Assembly: GCA_001751005.1 (NCBI GenBank)
Contig: MAXL01000427.1
Location: 1-5,437 of the forward strand
DNA from: Desulfobacterales bacterium S5133MH16
GTDB taxonomy: Bacteria > Desulfobacterota > Desulfobacteria > Desulfobacterales > UBA11574
DNA length: 5,437 nucleotides
Direction: 5' to 3'
In this document: piece by piece, positions 5,415 to 5,437 of the stretch
Position numbering within the stretch: the first letter of the stretch is position 1
Layout of the letters: each line of letters opens with the position of its first letter
Position numbers and translations under genes: made by a program
Notes under the pieces: model-generated
Databases searched by the model: none
Told to the model about the DNA's origin: nothing
Seen by the model: the letters and a program-made list of their open reading frames with translations, nothing else

Positions 5415-5437
5415 CGCTGAGACGCAGAGATCGCAGA
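5415..5437. repeat. CGCAGAGA-type tandem repeat, truncated by window edge
   Basis: The units CGCTGAGA (5415-5422), CGCAGAGA (5423-5430) and, after one T, CGCAGA (5432-5437, cut) form a short 8-9-bp tandem repeat. Similar runs of CGCAGAGA are a familiar intergenic repeat in many bacterial genomes; from memory they often lie near GxxExxY-family genes. The reading frame from ATG 5407 is open to the edge (MITAETQRSQ) but consists only of repeat-derived codons, so I do not call it a gene. Confidence 0.5.

Larger units (their letters stand above)
5107..5437. other. Repeat-rich intergenic region upstream of thpR
   Basis: These 331 bases contain no credible complete gene on either strand. From left to right they hold a four-unit GGTTCAG heptamer array (5122-5150), an AT-rich core with a GC stem-loop (5151-5240), a second heptamer array (5241-5268), plain AT-rich DNA with one AATCTTCAATCAA motif (5269-5375), a 16-bp palindrome abutting TATAAT (5376-5396), and a CGCAGAGA-type repeat running off the window (5415-5437). 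The operon promoter should lie here, but I could not choose a convincing minus-strand -35/-10 pair. Confidence 0.7.

Overview
The window is about 5.4 kb of ordinary bacterial chromosome. Every convincing gene lies on the minus strand, so transcription runs from right to left. The gene order thpR - recA - alaS, the proteobacterial style of RecA and AlaRS, the mid-range base composition and the heptamer-rich intergenic DNA best suit a Desulfobacterota (former Deltaproteobacteria) organism, perhaps a sulfate reducer. That placement is an inference from synteny and protein style, not a proven assignment.

Layout in transcription order. Positions 5437-5107 hold no minus-strand gene. This stretch has two short arrays of a 7-bp repeat (GGTTCAG type) flanking an AT-rich core with a GC stem, a perfect 16-bp palindrome beside a TATAAT box, and the start of a CGCAGAGA-type repeat cut by the window edge. 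Next come thpR (5106-4531, RNA 2',3'-cyclic phosphodiesterase), recA (4496-3447, recombinase) and alaS (3433-803, alanyl-tRNA synthetase). They are spaced by 34 bp and 13 bp and look like one operon. After a 93-bp gap comes a type II toxin-antitoxin pair: vapB (709-479, AbrB-fold antitoxin) and vapC (482-78, PIN-domain RNase toxin). It has its own promoter and a 29-bp palindromic operator.

How the genes fit together. recA next to alaS is an old proteobacterial neighbourhood, often with recX between them; here recX is absent. thpR adds an RNA end-processing enzyme at the head of the operon. vapBC is a self-contained, autoregulated accessory module downstream of alaS. Its genes overlap by four bases (TTGA), so vapC probably starts at a TTG codon and is translationally coupled to vapB.

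I found no undescribed multi-gene system. The best candidates for a second look are the repeat-built leader of thpR-recA, the palindrome-promoter at the right edge, the vapBC operator and start architecture, and a GNRA-capped hairpin in the first codons of recA.
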